A stretch of DNA of 55,834 nt from Zetaproteobacteria bacterium (GTDB taxonomy: Bacteria; Pseudomonadota; Zetaproteobacteria; Mariprofundales; Mariprofundaceae), in assembly GCA_002753275.1 (NCBI GenBank), contig PEAA01000011.1, positions 1 to 55,834 on the forward strand, in the 5' to 3' direction. The notes under the pieces are model-generated. The model had not been told where the DNA came from and searched no databases. It saw only the letters and a list, made by a program, of their open reading frames with translations. A program made the position numbers and the translations under genes. Positions 1 to 6,735 of this stretch are shown in pieces (positions within the stretch are counted from its first letter, which is position 1; each line of letters starts with the position of its first letter).

Positions 1-149
1 CGCATACATCCAGACATCCGAATAGAGGTCTTTGTATGAGGCCTCATTCTTAAGATAGCAAAGAATTAGCTCCTCAAAGTAAGTCCCTTTTTCTCGCTCG
101 GTTTCCGCTTTTTCACGGAATTTTGGATTAACTTGCCTAACGCGCTCAC
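1..149 (-). pseudogene. Frameshifted N-terminus of a restriction-type DEAD/DEAH helicase, cut by the window edge
   Basis: Read on the minus strand, a GTG at 149-147 follows a GGGGAG ribosome site and opens with MSALGKLIQ. The family-like continuation KFREKAETEREKGTYFEEL lies in the next frame and runs open to the window edge with LYSDVWMY. Adding one A to the run of four at 121-124 joins the two frames exactly. As I recall the family, the EREKGTYFE and LYxDVW patterns begin large predicted helicases with an Mrr-like nuclease domain (type ISP restriction-modification or similar). Only about 50 codons are visible, so the helicase motifs cannot be checked. The break is either a true inactivating deletion in an A-run or a sequencing error. 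The gene lies next to IS debris, as expected for mobile defence DNA. Confidence 0.6.
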
Positions 150-223
150 TTCGTCTCCCCTTGCTGGTTTAACACTGGGTTCCATAATTGATACTGTAGC
201 AAGCACTTTTCATTTTCTGACAT
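146..223 (-). CDS. Possible 25-aa leader peptide overlapping the helicase start
   Basis: A short frame starts at ATG 223-221, six bases after a strong GGGGAG site, and encodes 25 residues beginning MSENEKCLLQ. Its TGA (148-146) overlaps the helicase GTG in a GTGA arrangement, the usual geometry of translational coupling. It could be a leader that drives helicase translation or the tail of an older gene, since the frame is open for a few codons further upstream. I recognise no family. Support comes only from the ribosome site and the overlap. Confidence 0.3.
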   Translation of the reverse strand: MSENEKCLLQYQLWNPVLNQQGETK

Positions 224-354
224 TATCTCTCCCCGAACTTGTGAAGGCATTACTTTGGCAGAACCCTGCTTTTAGTAAAGAAGAGCCTAATCATATCAAA
301 GATTAATCTAATGATTTCTTTGAGCTCAATCTTCCAGATAAACTGGAATATTGG

Positions 355-476
355 CTACACCTTCGGTAATACCATGCGAACTGCGCGTTCTCGTACTTCG
401 GGGGAATATCTTATTGGTTTGTTCATGGGCTAATCCTCTCAAGTATTTTGCCCTCCGACAAACTCGGGGTGATTCA
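355..476 (-). mobile_element. Broken left end of an IS3-family insertion sequence with start of orfA
   Basis: Read on the minus strand, the segment starts at 476 with TGAATCACCCCGAGTTTGTC followed by GGAGG, which resembles the terminal repeats of IS3-family elements. An ATG at 426-424 then encodes MNKPIRYSPEVRERAVRMVL, the typical start of IS3-family OrfA (helix-turn-helix subunit). After 20 codons the similarity ends and a TAG follows at 357-355. No orfB, second repeat or target duplication is visible, so this is a small deletion scar. The remnant points the same way as the helicase fragment, about 200 bases upstream of it. Confidence 0.75.
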
Positions 477-713
477 CTGAACAACTCTCGCTCAATATGG
501 CGTTTCAACAGCCCATTACTCATCATCATCTCCATTGTCATACTGTACGCCGTCGCTATCGTTACCCATTTCGTCGGTTTTACCCTCTGTGGTCACTCTT
601 GCTGCTGCGAATGCGACAATGTACGCTGCGGCGGCAGGAATGGTGGCTAAAGTACAATTGCATGGCTTTGGGTATTCGTCAGCAAATGGCGAGCAAATTC
701 GCAGGAGGATCCT
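477..713. other. Gap between the IS3 scar and the acetyltransferase gene, no assignable gene
   Basis: With 150-354, this makes up most of a long gene-poor stretch interrupted only by the IS scar and a possible leader. Several frames are open across 480-713 on both strands, but none has a ribosome site and family resemblance together. One plus-strand frame reads as a hydrophobic segment followed by a Cys cluster, and one minus-strand frame ends in an acidic tail. I treat both as chance or as eroded genes. The only clear signal is the AGGAGG ribosome site just before 714. Confidence 0.5.
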
Positions 714-1565
714 ATGCAAGATCAAAACTACACCATCAGAACAATGGACCGAAAAGAAATCGATATTGCTATTGAATGGGCTACCAGGGAAGGTTGGAAT
801 CCTGGACTTCACGATGCTGACTGCTATTACGCCGCAGATTCACATGGGTTTCTTATCGGGTTGCTTGGTGATGAACCCGTTGCCACGATTTCTGTGATCA
901 AATACGGAGACTCTTTTGGCTTTCTTGGCTTCTACATTGTCAAACCAGAGTATCGCGGTAAAGGCTACGGTATTCAAATTTGGAACGCTGGCCTTCAATA
1001 TCTTGAAGGGCGAAACATTGGTCTTGATGGTGTTTTAGCACAGCAGGACAACTACAAAACATCAGGTTTTAAAATGGCTTATCGCAACATTCGCTACGAA
1101 GGCATCGGTGGCGGCAATCCACATCCGGGTTCGGAAATTGTGCCGCTGTCCACATTGCCATTTACAACCATTGATTTATACGAACGGCAATTTTTCCCTG
1201 CAAACCGATCTAAGTTCACCAAATCCTGGATCAATCAACCTGACAGTCATGCACTAGGAATCATGCAAAATGGTAAACTGGCTGGTTATGGTGTCATTCG
1301 CCAGTGCCGCTCTGGTTACAAAATCGCCCCTCTTTTTGCAGAAAGTCCCGAATTGGCTGAATCACTTTTTTTGGCATTGAAATCCAAGGTCAAACCATCC
1401 GAATCAATTTATCTTGATACACCAGAAATCAATCAAGCGGCTGTCGCATTGGCCAATCGCTATCATATGGTAGTGTCGTTTGAAACTGTCAGAATGTATA
1501 CGGGGGAAAGGGTTGATATGCTTTTAAATCACATTTTTGGTGTGACTTCTTTTGAAATCGGATGA
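714..1565 (+). CDS. GNAT-family N-acetyltransferase with C-terminal extension (283 aa)
   Basis: The first about 130 residues form a GNAT fold, with the acetyl-CoA motif RGKGYG near residue 80 after the beta strand FLGFYIVKPEY. The remaining about 150 residues look like the second, acetyltransferase-like domain of two-domain proteins related to B. subtilis YitH, where the C-terminal half takes part in substrate binding. The substrate is unknown. The start is well set by AGGAGG five bases upstream of ATG 714. The gene sits between an IS3 scar and a stem-loop and has no metabolic partner nearby, which suggests an acquired accessory gene. Membership in GNAT is secure; the reaction beyond acyl transfer from acetyl-CoA is not. 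Confidence 0.9.
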   Translation: MQDQNYTIRTMDRKEIDIAIEWATREGWNPGLHDADCYYAADSHGFLIGLLGDEPVATISVIKYGDSFGFLGFYIVKPEYRGKGYGIQIWNAGLQYLEGRNIGLDGVLAQQDNYKTSGFKMAYRNIRYEGIGGGNPHPGSEIVPLSTLPFTTIDLYERQFFPANRSKFTKSWINQPDSHALGIMQNGKLAGYGVIRQCRSGYKIAPLFAESPELAESLFLALKSKVKPSESIYLDTPEINQAAVALANRYHMVVSFETVRMYTGERVDMLLNHIFGVTSFEIG

Positions 1566-1577
1566 GCAAGATTTGGT

Positions 1578-1645
1578 CGAGAACAAGGCAAAGCGTTGGA
1601 TGGCAATTTTGCGGTGCTCCATTGCCATCGCAGAGCGTTAGCGTG
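1578..1645. repeat. Stem-loop between accessory genes, weakly attC-like
   Basis: GATGGCAAT (1599-1607) and ATTGCCATC (1621-1629) form a perfect 9-bp stem around a 13-base loop. Outside it, CGAGAAC (1578-1584) and GTTAGCG (1637-1643) can pair at five of seven positions, which is the outer-box layout of an integron attC site. GTTAGCG breaks the GTTRRRY consensus at one position, and no T-run supports a terminator. It lies in the 95-base gap between two accessory genes. The hairpin is certain; the attC reading is weak. Confidence 0.4.
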
Positions 1646-1660
1646 AGCGGCAACTAGACA

Positions 1661-2269
1661 ATGTACAAATTTCCAAAAACAGAGCGCGGACTTCGCTCAC
1701 GAATTGCAACATATAGAAACGCTATGAAAAAAGAGCAACGCACCTTCGGTTACATCAGTGACGGATACGGAACACGATATCTGATTTTCTGGATCTATTT
1801 TGTGCTGGGTGATCTTAATGATGCCAGTACATACCTGCGGTGGTACGAAAAGACATTTAACGATGATACCGGTGAGCCCATACAAAAACTTTGCTTGAGC
1901 CTGCTACTTCATCGCATGGGTAAAGATGAAAAAGCCAAATACATCCTGGCTAATTTGATGCTCTCCAACCTCTATATCATCCCGGTAATCATTGGAAAGC
2001 CAATCAAGCCATATCCAATACAGTTTGGCTCTAACCATGCCGATCACGAATATTCGCAGGCAATACCGTGCGAAATTCTCAATGCCATCACTGATGATGA
2101 TAAAAACTGGATGAAAGCCCTCTATGAATCATTAGCGTTTCATCGATACCGTAAACGGCATATCGAGATTCATGAACAACTCCAAAAAACGCATGGTGAA
2201 GAGCAACGCAGCCCCTTGGTGAATGAGGCTGGAAACTTATTAAATGAACTGAAAAAACATTGCCGTTAA
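1661..2269 (+). CDS. Uncharacterised 202-aa protein, TPR-like helical
   Basis: The sequence is predicted soluble, helix-rich and charged. Residues about 40-115 (GDLNDASTYLRWYEK, then LLLHRMGKDEKAKYILANL) have the spacing and small/large residue pattern of tetratricopeptide-like helix pairs, which usually bind proteins. No catalytic motif is visible. I recall similar short TPR-like proteins in scattered accessory regions, but I cannot assign a function. ATG 1661 is the first in-frame ATG; its ribosome site is poor. The gene follows the acetyltransferase gene in the same direction after a 95-base gap holding a stem-loop, so the two may be separate mobile cassettes rather than an operon. Confidence 0.75.
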   Translation: MYKFPKTERGLRSRIATYRNAMKKEQRTFGYISDGYGTRYLIFWIYFVLGDLNDASTYLRWYEKTFNDDTGEPIQKLCLSLLLHRMGKDEKAKYILANLMLSNLYIIPVIIGKPIKPYPIQFGSNHADHEYSQAIPCEILNAITDDDKNWMKALYESLAFHRYRKRHIEIHEQLQKTHGEEQRSPLVNEAGNLLNELKKHCR

Positions 2270-2344
2270 GGTGATTCTCTCAGGGGGGAATGACCGCCAA
2301 GCCAGCGTTTTATCATTCAAACTCATAGTGATTTAATTTAGCGA

Positions 2345-3661
2345 TCAAGATGTTATCAACGCATTGGTATCACCGCGCTGGATGGCCATCTCGATGGTGG
2401 CGGGGAGTTCGCCGATTCGGGGTTGTTCGCATCGATCGATGATGCCATGCGCCAATGCCTCAGGAATATCCACACCGTTTTGATACTCTTGCACCAAAAC
2501 AGTGGCGCGTTTTTCATGGATCAAACGGTGGTGGGCGCACTTGAACTGCAGTTCATCAGGGTTCATGGCGTAGATAGCAGCAAACTCTTCAATGGCGATC
2601 TTCAACCAATCGGCATGGCGATGCATTGCAAGGTTGGCAAGATCTTCAGGCGCACTGACCACCATGCAGAGGTGGCGAAGGGGATTGGACTCTCCAACCA
2701 TCTGGGCGGAAATATCAAAAAACCACTGACCTTGCGTGCCAAGTCCACCAATGAAAGGGGTGGTTGATTGCGTGGGGAGCGGAGCAAGTTCCTTAAACCA
2801 GAGATGGAGATTGAGGATGCTTCGTGTCTGAATGTGTTTTTTCTGATCAGGCGTATCTGTGTTCAATAGCCGCGCTTTGGCATAGGCGGGTATGGCAAGA
2901 ATCACTTGATCAAAATGACCGTAGCGTTTCGATTGACTGTGCAAAATATATCTTTTTCCTTCAAGTGACAGCTTGCGAATCGAAGTGCGTCGTTGAATGG
3001 GTATCTGTAATGCTTCTAAACGGCATTGCAGCGGCGTGATGATCGCATCTGTCAGCGGGCGGTTAAACCAACCCAATTTGGCACTGTCATGGTTATGAAA
3101 GGCGGTTTTGAGCAGTCGTTGAAATGATACGGCATTGGCTGTCGCCATACTCTCATTCATGGTAGCAAAACAGAGGGGCTCTAAAAAGTCACGAATCAAA
3201 AGTGGGTGGGCATGCATAGTTTTGAGCCACGCGTGGACGGTGGTGATCGGTGAAGTGGGCGCGCGACACTGTGTGGCGATCATGCCGAGGATGGAGCGGA
3301 ATCCATGCTCGGGCATGCGCAACACGGCTGGGAAAATAGCAAGCGCAAGGGGAAGATGCGCGGATGGTGAAAAGAGAAAACCTCCCCGTTCATGCTCCCA
3401 CAATGGCAAGGTAACATGCGCTTGCCAAGTTACATTGGATTCGATTTCAAGTTTGTTGAGCAGCTTTCGCGTGGCATGGTAAGCGCCGCAAAGCAGATGT
3501 GGGCCATGGTCGATGGTGGTTTGCGTGTGGGTGTCAACAAAGGAGCGTGTACGCCCGCCCAAGTGATCGCCTGCCTCAAAAACAGCAACTTGATGGCCTG
3601 ATTCGGCAAGATGAAGCGCGGCCGTTAATCCTGTTAACCCTGCGCCAATGATGGCAATCAC
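2345..3661 (-). CDS. hpnE: Hydroxysqualene dehydroxylase HpnE (438 aa)
   Basis: This FAD-dependent amine-oxidase-fold enzyme carries out the last step of the bacterial three-enzyme squalene route, reducing hydroxysqualene to squalene. The N-terminus holds the dinucleotide fold GAGLTGLTAALHLAESGH with the downstream FEAGDHLGGRTRS signature, and residues 50-58 (DHGPHLLCG) match the family. Length is normal. It is the last gene of hpnC-hpnD-hpnE: its ATG lies three bases after the hpnD stop, so translation is probably coupled. Squalene could feed hopanoid synthesis, but no squalene-hopene cyclase gene lies in the window. Confidence is high because all three genes of the route are adjacent. Confidence 0.92.
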   Translation of the reverse strand: MIAIIGAGLTGLTAALHLAESGHQVAVFEAGDHLGGRTRSFVDTHTQTTIDHGPHLLCGAYHATRKLLNKLEIESNVTWQAHVTLPLWEHERGGFLFSPSAHLPLALAIFPAVLRMPEHGFRSILGMIATQCRAPTSPITTVHAWLKTMHAHPLLIRDFLEPLCFATMNESMATANAVSFQRLLKTAFHNHDSAKLGWFNRPLTDAIITPLQCRLEALQIPIQRRTSIRKLSLEGKRYILHSQSKRYGHFDQVILAIPAYAKARLLNTDTPDQKKHIQTRSILNLHLWFKELAPLPTQSTTPFIGGLGTQGQWFFDISAQMVGESNPLRHLCMVVSAPEDLANLAMHRHADWLKIAIEEFAAIYAMNPDELQFKCAHHRLIHEKRATVLVQEYQNGVDIPEALAHGIIDRCEQPRIGELPATIEMAIQRGDTNALITS

Positions 3662-3664
3662 GCT

Positions 3665-4558
3665 CTAATTCCAGCGAATGGGGTACGATTCAGGATCATT
3701 ATGTTTGCATGCTTTGATCTCGTAACGCCAAGTTTTAAACGCAATCCACAGTTTGCGCAGAGGTGAAATATGGCCGCTATGCTGCCAGACATCGAAACCA
3801 TGCTGGCGAATACGCACAAGTTGTTGATGATAAATGGCCGCCATAATAATCGAGGGGCGCATACTTTCACGATCACAGTGGGGAAGCAGGGCGATCGCTT
3901 CCTGATAGGCGCTTTCAGCGGCATCGCCATAAAAAACAAGCAGATTACGCATGTTTTCATTCATAGCACCATCGGGACCATCAATCATATCTTGATCGGC
4001 AATGCGATGTTGGATGCGTGCTTGTTGTGGCAGATAGATGCGCCCCATCCGTGCATCCTCTTTAAGATCGCGCAAGATATTGGTGAGTTGCAAGGCATAA
4101 CCCAACTTGGTTGAGAACTGCACTGTTTGCAGATTTTTATAGCCAAAAATTGTCGATGAGAGCAGCCCTACAGCCCCCGCAACACGGTAGCAGTAGAGCT
4201 CCAGCATGGCATGATCAATTATCGGTTGATGGTGAATATCCATCAACATTCCTTCCATAATATCATGGAAAAAGGATGCTTCCATCGCGAAATGTTGTTG
4301 CGCCCAGTGCAACTCTTGCGCAACGGGGTGGTGCGGTGAGCCTTGAAAAGTGCGTACAATCTCTTTGCTCCAGAAGTCCATTTTTTGCATGGCAACTTGC
4401 TGATCTTTGATCTCATCGGCAATGTCATCGACCTCGCGGCAAAAAGCATAGAGCGCCATCATCGCCCGCCGTTTGTTCTCCTCTAGAAAGACAAATGCGT
4501 AATAAAAGGATGAACCCGAACCCCGAGTTTTTTGTTCACAATAGTCGCGTGGGGTCAT
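3665..4558 (-). CDS. hpnD: Presqualene diphosphate synthase HpnD (297 aa)
   Basis: HpnD joins two farnesyl diphosphates head to head into presqualene diphosphate. The trans-isoprenyl synthase fold is shown by the first Asp-rich motif CREVDDIADE (about residues 40-49), by YCYRVAGAVG (about 123-132), and by the second motif LQLTNILRDLKEDARMGRIY (about 157-176). The two Asp motifs bind the Mg-diphosphates. Length fits the family. The gene is 63 bases downstream of hpnC and three bases upstream of hpnE. A phytoene synthase role is possible on fold alone, but the HpnC/HpnE neighbours decide for HpnD. Confidence 0.93.
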   Translation of the reverse strand: MTPRDYCEQKTRGSGSSFYYAFVFLEENKRRAMMALYAFCREVDDIADEIKDQQVAMQKMDFWSKEIVRTFQGSPHHPVAQELHWAQQHFAMEASFFHDIMEGMLMDIHHQPIIDHAMLELYCYRVAGAVGLLSSTIFGYKNLQTVQFSTKLGYALQLTNILRDLKEDARMGRIYLPQQARIQHRIADQDMIDGPDGAMNENMRNLLVFYGDAAESAYQEAIALLPHCDRESMRPSIIMAAIYHQQLVRIRQHGFDVWQHSGHISPLRKLWIAFKTWRYEIKACKHNDPESYPIRWN

Positions 4559-4621
4559 GGTGTTATCCTTGCTGAAATATAGAGTTTTGTGCCGATAGCG
4601 GTAAGATCGTACCCTTGCACG

Positions 4622-5500
4622 CTAGAGGCTGGGTTGCGAAAAACAACGCCAAATGATGGAGGGTGTCATCATGATCCAGCGGCGGGTGTGGAGCTGCGGG
4701 CGTCGATGAAGTGGGTCTGTGGATTGTCGCACTTGCGCTAAAATGGCAAGCCCACCATGAAGGGTGGCAGAGATTTGCAAACGAAGTCGCCAAGGTAACA
4801 TCGGCAACAGCAACCACCCTTGATCAAAGAGCTGTTGTGTGTGGGCAATCGCCTGCTGCAGTAAGCGCTGAAAAGTAGCATTGTCCACACCATCGTTTTG
4901 CAATTCACGCCAGGTGATTTGATGCTGGTTAAGAAGGTTTGTAGGTAGGTAGCAGCGCCCACGAGGTAGATCAATGCTCAGATCTTGCCAGAAATTGGCC
5001 AATTGCAACGCCGTGCAGATCGCATCAGAAGCTTGTAATGCCTTTGCATCGCGAATGCCATAGAGGGCGAGCATCAGGCGACCGACAGGGTTGGCGGAGT
5101 GTTTGCAATAAAAATGGAGATCGTCCCAAGTGTAGTAATGTCGCATTTGCGTATCCATGCGAAAGGCTGTGAGCAGATCGACAAGATCATCTTTATCGAG
5201 TTGAAATTTTTCAATGGTATCGCCCAATGCAAGAAAAATGGGGTGCTCTACAGGCTGTTGATCGCAGCGATTGAGCAGTGCCTCCCAAGCATCAAGTTGG
5301 TGCATGCGCTCGCTTGATGCCATACTTCCTTCATCGGCAATATCATCAGCGGTTCGTGCAAAAGCATAGATCGCGGCAACGGCAGGGCGCATCTTTTCAG
5401 GTAATAAAAGTGAAGCCGTGGGGAAATTTTCTTGATGTGATTGTGCGATCTCAATACAGGCTTGATAAGCGGAATCTACACTCAGTCGTTGTTGTGTCAT
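4622..5500 (-). CDS. hpnC: Hydroxysqualene synthase HpnC (292 aa)
   Basis: HpnC converts presqualene diphosphate to hydroxysqualene in the second step of the route. It is a paralogue of HpnD with diverged Asp motifs: ARTADDIADE (about residues 48-57) and LANFWQDLSIDLPRGRCYLP (about 167-186). The NFWQDL form is characteristic of HpnC. It is the first gene of the minus-strand operon and is divergent from thiO, with only 70 bases between the two ATGs, so both promoters must lie in that gap. I saw no strong -35/-10 pair there. Confidence 0.92.
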   Translation of the reverse strand: MTQQRLSVDSAYQACIEIAQSHQENFPTASLLLPEKMRPAVAAIYAFARTADDIADEGSMASSERMHQLDAWEALLNRCDQQPVEHPIFLALGDTIEKFQLDKDDLVDLLTAFRMDTQMRHYYTWDDLHFYCKHSANPVGRLMLALYGIRDAKALQASDAICTALQLANFWQDLSIDLPRGRCYLPTNLLNQHQITWRELQNDGVDNATFQRLLQQAIAHTQQLFDQGWLLLPMLPWRLRLQISATLHGGLAILAQVRQSTDPLHRRPQLHTRRWIMMTPSIIWRCFSQPSL

Positions 5501-5570
5501 GGCGATATGTTATGATCCGCGACCCTAATTCTGCAACCATTGAGAATAATGAACTGATTTTGGAGGGTGC

Positions 5571-6707
5571 ATGCGTGTAGTGATTGTCGGTGGCGGAATC
5601 ATTGGCTGTTTGACTGCTTGTTATCTCAAACAGCGTGGAGCATCGCCTGTGGTGGTTGAAAAAGAGCGCATGGGGCAGGAGTCTTCATGGGCGGGGGCGG
5701 GTATTTTATGCCCCATACAACCGTGGCTATACCCTGATGAATTCAGCCATTTGATCAATGCCAGTTTAGCACTCTACCCTGCACTTCGCGATCAACTTGA
5801 GGCGGCCACTGGAATTTCAATTGAGTGGCAACAATCCGGCTTGATCGCACCCTTTTTTGATTTTGACCGCAGCGATGATTACCACGCCGCGCTCAATTGG
5901 TCGGCACGATTGGGGTGGAAAGTCGAATCGCTTACCCCCGAAGCGGCTGTGGCTCAAGAGCCAATGTTGAGCCGTGACCATTTAACTCGAGCGCTGCATT
6001 GGCCTGATGTCGCACAACTGCGCAACCCCCGTTTGTTAAAAGCGGTACGCGCATGGATGGAGCAATTGGCCATTCCGATCCATGAAGGGCGTGATGTCAT
6101 TCATATTGAGGAGAAAAACAACCAAAGTATTTCTGTGCAAACGCGTGATGGACAATCCCTTGAGGCGGAGCATGTATTGATGGCATGCGGAAGTTGGAGC
6201 GGTGATTTAGCAGCGCGCATTGGCTTTCAGCTCCCTGTGCAACCAGTCAAGGGGCAGATTGTATTGCTCAAAGATCACCCTGGTTTAATGAAACATATTG
6301 TCAAACATGAATCGATCTATTTTGTACCTCGCCGCGATGGGAGAATATTGGCCGGGGCAAGTTTAGAGAATGTTGGCTTTCAAACAGGCAACACTGTGCG
6401 GGTTGTAAGTAAAATTTTGTCCGATATCCAACGGGTCGCTTCTGGGCTGCTTGATGTTGAGATTGAGCAGCAGTGGATGGGCTTTCGTCCCGGAAGCCCT
6501 GATGGCATGCCTTATCTTGGCATTGTGCCGGGATTTGAACGGTTATGGGTTGCCAGCGGCCATTACCGTAATGGTGTTGCTCTGGCACCGATCACAGCAA
6601 CGGCAATGTCACAACGCATATTAACGGGCGATGCGGATATCGATCTTGCACCCTTTTCGTTGCAACGATCGATGGAAAATGTGCAAAAGATTGGTTACCC
6701 CGTATGA
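5571..6707 (+). CDS. thiO: Glycine oxidase ThiO (378 aa)
   Basis: This FAD-dependent enzyme of the DAAO fold oxidises glycine to its imine, which is used for the thiazole half of thiamine. The N-terminal GGGIIGCLTACYL dinucleotide fold, then SSWAGAGILCP near residue 40, and the C-terminal MGFRPGSPDGMPYLG and ASGHYRNGVALAP motifs are typical. ATG 5571 follows GGAGG at good spacing. The other thiazole genes (thiG, thiS) are not here; thiL lies 35 kb away. A related D-amino-acid or sarcosine oxidase activity cannot be excluded from sequence alone. Confidence 0.85.
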   Translation: MRVVIVGGGIIGCLTACYLKQRGASPVVVEKERMGQESSWAGAGILCPIQPWLYPDEFSHLINASLALYPALRDQLEAATGISIEWQQSGLIAPFFDFDRSDDYHAALNWSARLGWKVESLTPEAAVAQEPMLSRDHLTRALHWPDVAQLRNPRLLKAVRAWMEQLAIPIHEGRDVIHIEEKNNQSISVQTRDGQSLEAEHVLMACGSWSGDLAARIGFQLPVQPVKGQIVLLKDHPGLMKHIVKHESIYFVPRRDGRILAGASLENVGFQTGNTVRVVSKILSDIQRVASGLLDVEIEQQWMGFRPGSPDGMPYLGIVPGFERLWVASGHYRNGVALAPITATAMSQRILTGDADIDLAPFSLQRSMENVQKIGYPV

Positions 6708-6735
6708 GTAATGTTACAATGCAAGGAATAGACGC

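Noticed and set aside
326-541. 71-codon minus-strand frame
   Set aside because: It crosses the IS3 terminal repeat in a different frame from OrfA; the OrfA frame explains the sequence better.
351-650. Plus-strand frame with a hydrophobic segment and CCCEC
   Set aside because: Its first part is antisense to the IS3 OrfA fragment and there is no ribosome site; probably chance.
516-812. 98-codon minus-strand frame with an acidic tail
   Set aside because: Half of it is antisense to the acetyltransferase gene, and it has no ribosome site or recognisable family; the tail could be an eroded gene end but this cannot be shown.
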